Source: Phycisphaerales bacterium UBA5793
Lineage (GTDB): Bacteria; Planctomycetota; Phycisphaerae; Phycisphaerales; UBA5793
DNA: 26,763 nt
Assembly (NCBI GenBank): GCA_002418285.1
Contig: DIDT01000017.1
Span: 1 to 26,763 of the forward strand
Direction of reading: 5' to 3'
Positions 24,295-26,763 of this stretch are shown piece by piece. Below the pieces are notes generated by a model. It was not told where the DNA came from, did not search any database, and was given only the letters and a program-made list of their open reading frames with translations. Every line of letters begins with the position of its first letter. The first letter of the stretch is position 1. A program made the position numbers and the translations under genes.

Positions 24295-26007
24295 ATGGAA
24301 TCCAGACACAATACTTCTGATCCACGGTCACGATGGACATGGCTCGAGGGGATCCGTAGCACAGGGGCTCTGACCGTCTTCGGACTGGGTTCGGCATGCC
24401 TGTGCGCAGCGCAGCCAGGGATGGCGCAGGTGTCTTTCGGCGATCCCGTGTACTTCCAGGTGCCCGACGCCGTCCAGGTTGATCGCATCTTCCAATACTG
24501 GGGAGCGATCACCACCGGGGATTTCAATGAGGATGGTGATCCTGACGTTGCCGTTGCGACGTCGCCCGGACGACCGGGTTACTCCGGTGCCATCCAGGTC
24601 ACCGTTTTCCTGAACGACGGCTTGGGTGGCTTTGAGAATGCCCACTGGATGTCTTCGGACTTGTTGTGTCGGACGTTGGAATGCGCCGACTTTGATCGCG
24701 ACGGGCACGTCGATCTCGTGGTCGGCGAGAGCATCGACTTTGGGCATCCCGGGCGCATGGCGATTCTGAGTGGCGTGGGCGACGGCACGTTCGTGCGAAC
24801 CGCCGAGTATGAAACGCACCAGGTGCCGGACTCGGTCGCCGTCGGCGATTTTGATGGCGATGGCGACACTGACATCATCGTCGGTGACTCGGGATACCGC
24901 GCGAATGACGGCGAAATCGAGTTGCTGAGAAATCGAGGCGACGGTACGTTCGATGACGTGATCAGGCTGGCCAGGCTCGACGATCGCTATGCCTACGCGG
25001 TCGCCGTCGGCAACGTCGATGAGGACAGCGATCTCGAAGTCGCAGTCGCGAGCCAGGGTCACTATTACGACCCCTACGGATCCTGGGGCGCGGACCACCC
25101 GGTCTTTGTGCTGCTCGGCAACGGTGATGCTTCGACGCGCCAGAACTGGTACGTTCCCCAGCACGGCACGTACTACGACGTCGATCTGCGCGGCGCCATG
25201 GACGTTTGCCTGACCGATTGGGATGGAGACGGTGACCGCGATCTTGTGGCCATCGCCGGTCAGCCCGATTCCCTTTCGGGCGACGAGCGCGCGGTGCTCT
25301 ACGTGTTTCGAAACAAGAACCACAGCACGGACTTCAAGCCGTTGAGCACGGCGAGCATCAATACGACGTGGGGGTACGGGTGGAGCATGGATGTCGGCGA
25401 CATCGATGGCGATGGGGCGGTGGATGTGGCCCTGACGAGCGCCTTGTTCACGCCCCCGGTGCAGCGCCTGGGCGACCTCGTTCTGACGATTGTTCGAAAC
25501 AACGACGATGCGTGCGAGGTCATTGAGGCAGTGCGATCATCGGATTACAAGGATCCGCGCGCGACGGCGCTCGTCGATGTCGATGGAGATGGCCAGCTCG
25601 ATGCCGTCGCCCTGGTGTACAACCCGTTGCCGGGGATCGTGGTGATGAAGAACACGACGCCGCGCATGGGTCCGGTGCTGACGCAGGGTGCGCTGGTGCG
25701 TGGTGAGGTGACCCGATTCGAGGTAATGGGCGCACCGCCGGAAACAATGGTGTACTTCGTCTACAGCCTGGAGGGACCGGGTCCGAGCCTGGGGATCTCG
25801 GTGCTTGGCGGGCTGTCGCTTGATGTGCTGGAACCGGTTGTGCAGTTCAACCACGCGCGGACGGACGAGAACGGCTATGCGTGGATCGAGAACAGGGTCC
25901 CGGCGAACATGCCGCTTGTCAACTTGACCACACAGGCCGTGGTTCGCTTGGGCGTTGGAGGAAGCGAGTCTGTGAAATCGACGTTCATTACCGACCGGGT
26001 GCAATGA
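24295..26007 (+). CDS. Secreted FG-GAP/VCBS repeat protein with a C-terminal module
   Basis: A 570-residue protein. A long N-terminal signal (about 45 residues, hydrophobic core 24-40, ending PGMAQ) precedes an integrin-alpha-like beta-propeller. At least seven calcium-binding loops of the DxDxDG type are visible: GDFNEDGDPDVAVA, ADFDRDGHVDLVVG, GDFDGDGDTDIIVG, GNVDEDSDLEVAVA, TDWDGDGDRDLVAI, GDIDGDGAVDVALT and VDVDGDGQLDAVAL. Residues 459-570 are a diverged form of the shared C-terminal module (VYFVYSLEGPGPSLG, ARTDENGYAWIENRVP, LTTQAVV). The FG-GAP family usually serves in adhesion or polysaccharide binding; no catalytic motif is seen. I chose the ATG at 24295 because AAGGAG lies eight bases upstream; the ATG at 24274 is upstream of that SD. 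Confidence 0.9.
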   Translation: MESRHNTSDPRSRWTWLEGIRSTGALTVFGLGSACLCAAQPGMAQVSFGDPVYFQVPDAVQVDRIFQYWGAITTGDFNEDGDPDVAVATSPGRPGYSGAIQVTVFLNDGLGGFENAHWMSSDLLCRTLECADFDRDGHVDLVVGESIDFGHPGRMAILSGVGDGTFVRTAEYETHQVPDSVAVGDFDGDGDTDIIVGDSGYRANDGEIELLRNRGDGTFDDVIRLARLDDRYAYAVAVGNVDEDSDLEVAVASQGHYYDPYGSWGADHPVFVLLGNGDASTRQNWYVPQHGTYYDVDLRGAMDVCLTDWDGDGDRDLVAIAGQPDSLSGDERAVLYVFRNKNHSTDFKPLSTASINTTWGYGWSMDVGDIDGDGAVDVALTSALFTPPVQRLGDLVLTIVRNNDDACEVIEAVRSSDYKDPRATALVDVDGDGQLDAVALVYNPLPGIVVMKNTTPRMGPVLTQGALVRGEVTRFEVMGAPPETMVYFVYSLEGPGPSLGISVLGGLSLDVLEPVVQFNHARTDENGYAWIENRVPANMPLVNLTTQAVVRLGVGGSESVKSTFITDRVQ

Positions 26008-26040
26008 TCGGAGTGAAGTTGACTGCAGTCCTGCGGGGCG

Positions 26041-26056
26041 GCGACGCATGCGTCGC
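26041..26056. repeat. Palindromic repeat, copy 1
   Basis: GCGACGCATGCGTCGC is a perfect 16-base palindrome 33 bases after the stop of the FG-GAP gene. Similar palindromes occur at 26585 and 26708, each followed by CGCTAAACAT. This suggests a dispersed REP-like element or a hairpin at gene ends. Confidence 0.6.
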
Positions 26057-26138
26057 GGCTCAGCGTTTGCGGCATCGGCAGATCTTGATCCAGTGTGCGC
26101 ATTCGATGCTGGACGGGGCGGCTTAGAATGCCCGGTCC

Positions 26139-26432
26139 ATGTCCCGTGCATCTGATGCTCTTCGTTCGTCGTTTTTCACGCCGCTGTGGGTTTCTTCCCT
26201 CGTGGGCGCGGTAATTGCGCTGGGGGTGGCGCTCTGGCTGGCGCGGGATCGGGGGGGTGAGGGTGGGCAAGAAAACGGGACTGGTACGATTCTTCGGCCG
26301 CGACTGTCCCATCCATCTCACTTTCCGCCGCCACGCACGGCCGTTCCCGCCTGCCAATCGTCCGACCACAGCCAAGCCTCGCCGCACTCCGGCCTACTCC
26401 ACTTCTCTGGAGATCATGCACACTCCACCTAG
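26139..26432 (+). CDS. Possible small membrane-anchored ORF, perhaps broken
   Basis: A 97-codon frame. Residues 1-40 look genuine: a short hydrophilic start and one membrane helix at about 15-36 (TPLWVSSLVGAVIALGVALW). From about residue 42 the sequence becomes low-complexity and rich in His, Ser and Pro, and codon use is unlike the rest of the window, as if the frame had shifted. No SD is visible. It may be the decayed start of a gene whose end is the remnant at 26462, but nothing proves a link. Confidence 0.25.
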   Translation: MSRASDALRSSFFTPLWVSSLVGAVIALGVALWLARDRGGEGGQENGTGTILRPRLSHPSHFPPPRTAVPACQSSDHSQASPHSGLLHFSGDHAHST

Positions 26433-26461
26433 CCTGACTCGGGCTGGACTAGTGCCGCTGA

Positions 26462-26581
26462 CGGCAAGCTCGAGCAGCGCCGTTGGTGCCGCCGGGGGCG
26501 CGAGAGCCGGCGATTCTGTTCCAGGCCGTGGTGCAGAACGAATGCGCCATCAGTCAGTTGGTGGTGTGGCGGTTTGAGTGA
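26462..26581 (+). pseudogene. Decayed copy of the C-terminal module
   Basis: The frame ending at the TGA 26579-26581 reads ...PLVPPGAREPAILFQAVVQN followed by ECAISQLVVWRFE. It closely matches the last ~36 residues of the HAF-repeat protein (FVPTGARNLGDVLIQAVQQN, then GCKVSQLVVKRFE). At the DNA level 26551-26583 matches 2160-2192 at 31 of 33 bases. An in-frame TGA at 26459 cuts the frame off, so only the 3' end of a former gene appears to remain. Confidence 0.7.
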
Positions 26582-26582
26582 G

Positions 26583-26643
26583 GCGCGGCGACGCGTGCGT
26601 CGCCGCTAAACATGGCCAAAGCGAAGGCGCGCTTCGACGTTGC
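26583..26643. repeat. 120-bp-period repeat, unit 1
   Basis: This segment recurs exactly 120 bases later (26703-26763) with high identity. It contains two hairpins, GCGGCGACGC-gt-GCGTCGCCGC (26585-26606) and CGAAG-gcgcg-CTTCG, joined by TAAACAT. It starts just after the stop of the decayed C-terminal module. Confidence 0.75.
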
Positions 26644-26702
26644 TCAGGATCCTGGACAAGCGTTCAGCGGATGCTTTCGAACGATGATCGCGCGGCAGTA
26701 GT

Positions 26703-26763
26703 GCGTTGCGACGAATGCGTCGCCGCTAAACATTGGGGAGGCGAAGGCGCCCTTCGACGTTGC
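26703..26763. repeat. 120-bp-period repeat, unit 2 (reaches the window edge)
   Basis: A second copy of the unit at 26583, offset by exactly 120 bases. The first hairpin is shorter (GCGACG/CGTCGC); the second has become CGAAGG-cgc-CCTTCG, one pair longer, so pairing is kept or improved despite base changes. The repeat may continue beyond the window. Confidence 0.75.

Overview
The window is GC-rich, densely packed bacterial chromosome. The content points to the phylum Planctomycetota, most likely class Phycisphaerae. Indicators are an ECF sigma factor with a membrane anti-sigma-like partner, a giant Ser/Thr kinase with TPRs, many secreted proteins (HAF, FG-GAP, PQQ-sugar-dehydrogenase and trypsin-like), and a recurring ~100-residue C-terminal module on unrelated secreted proteins. 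The lineage is inferred from recall of these families, not from a search. No rRNA, tRNA, CRISPR array, insertion sequence or phage gene was seen.

Layout. 1-2190 (+): the 3' end of an unrecognised gene, then a secreted HAF-repeat protein. 2388-4875 (-): an HDOD signalling protein and an adenylosuccinate lyase close to the human type. 4968-6841 (+): an ECF sigma / anti-sigma pair. 6948-9848: a housekeeping block with ychF, a DUF2203 gene, a short rpmH (L34) on the minus strand overlapping the DUF2203 gene tail to tail, and rnc. 9932-13099 (-): two diverged paralogues encoding exported helix-rich proteins. 13317-14878 (+): a DUF4097-type lipoprotein and a small membrane protein. 15190-18157 (+): a secreted PQQ-type sugar dehydrogenase and a secreted serine protease, probably one operon, both ending in the same C-terminal module. 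18245-20155 (-): a large secreted protein of unknown function. 20388-23564 (+): a cyclase-domain / kinase / transmembrane / TPR fusion. 23565-24294: a 730-bp non-coding stretch of odd composition. 24295-26007 (+): an FG-GAP (integrin-like) repeat protein with a version of the C-terminal module. 26008-26763: palindromic repeats, a decayed copy of the C-terminal module, and the start of a 120-bp-period repeat that runs off the window.

Transcription units are well marked. Five strong hairpin terminators stand at 2335, 9870, 11515, 14911 and 18186. The main theme is the envelope and secretome: signalling proteins (HDOD, ECF, cyclase-kinase) interleaved with exported proteins, several of which share a C-terminal module that may act in sorting or anchoring. 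That module, with its decayed copy and the repeats next to it, is the most promising lead. Next are the paralogous pair at 9932-13099 and the fusion kinase with an altered cyclase active site.
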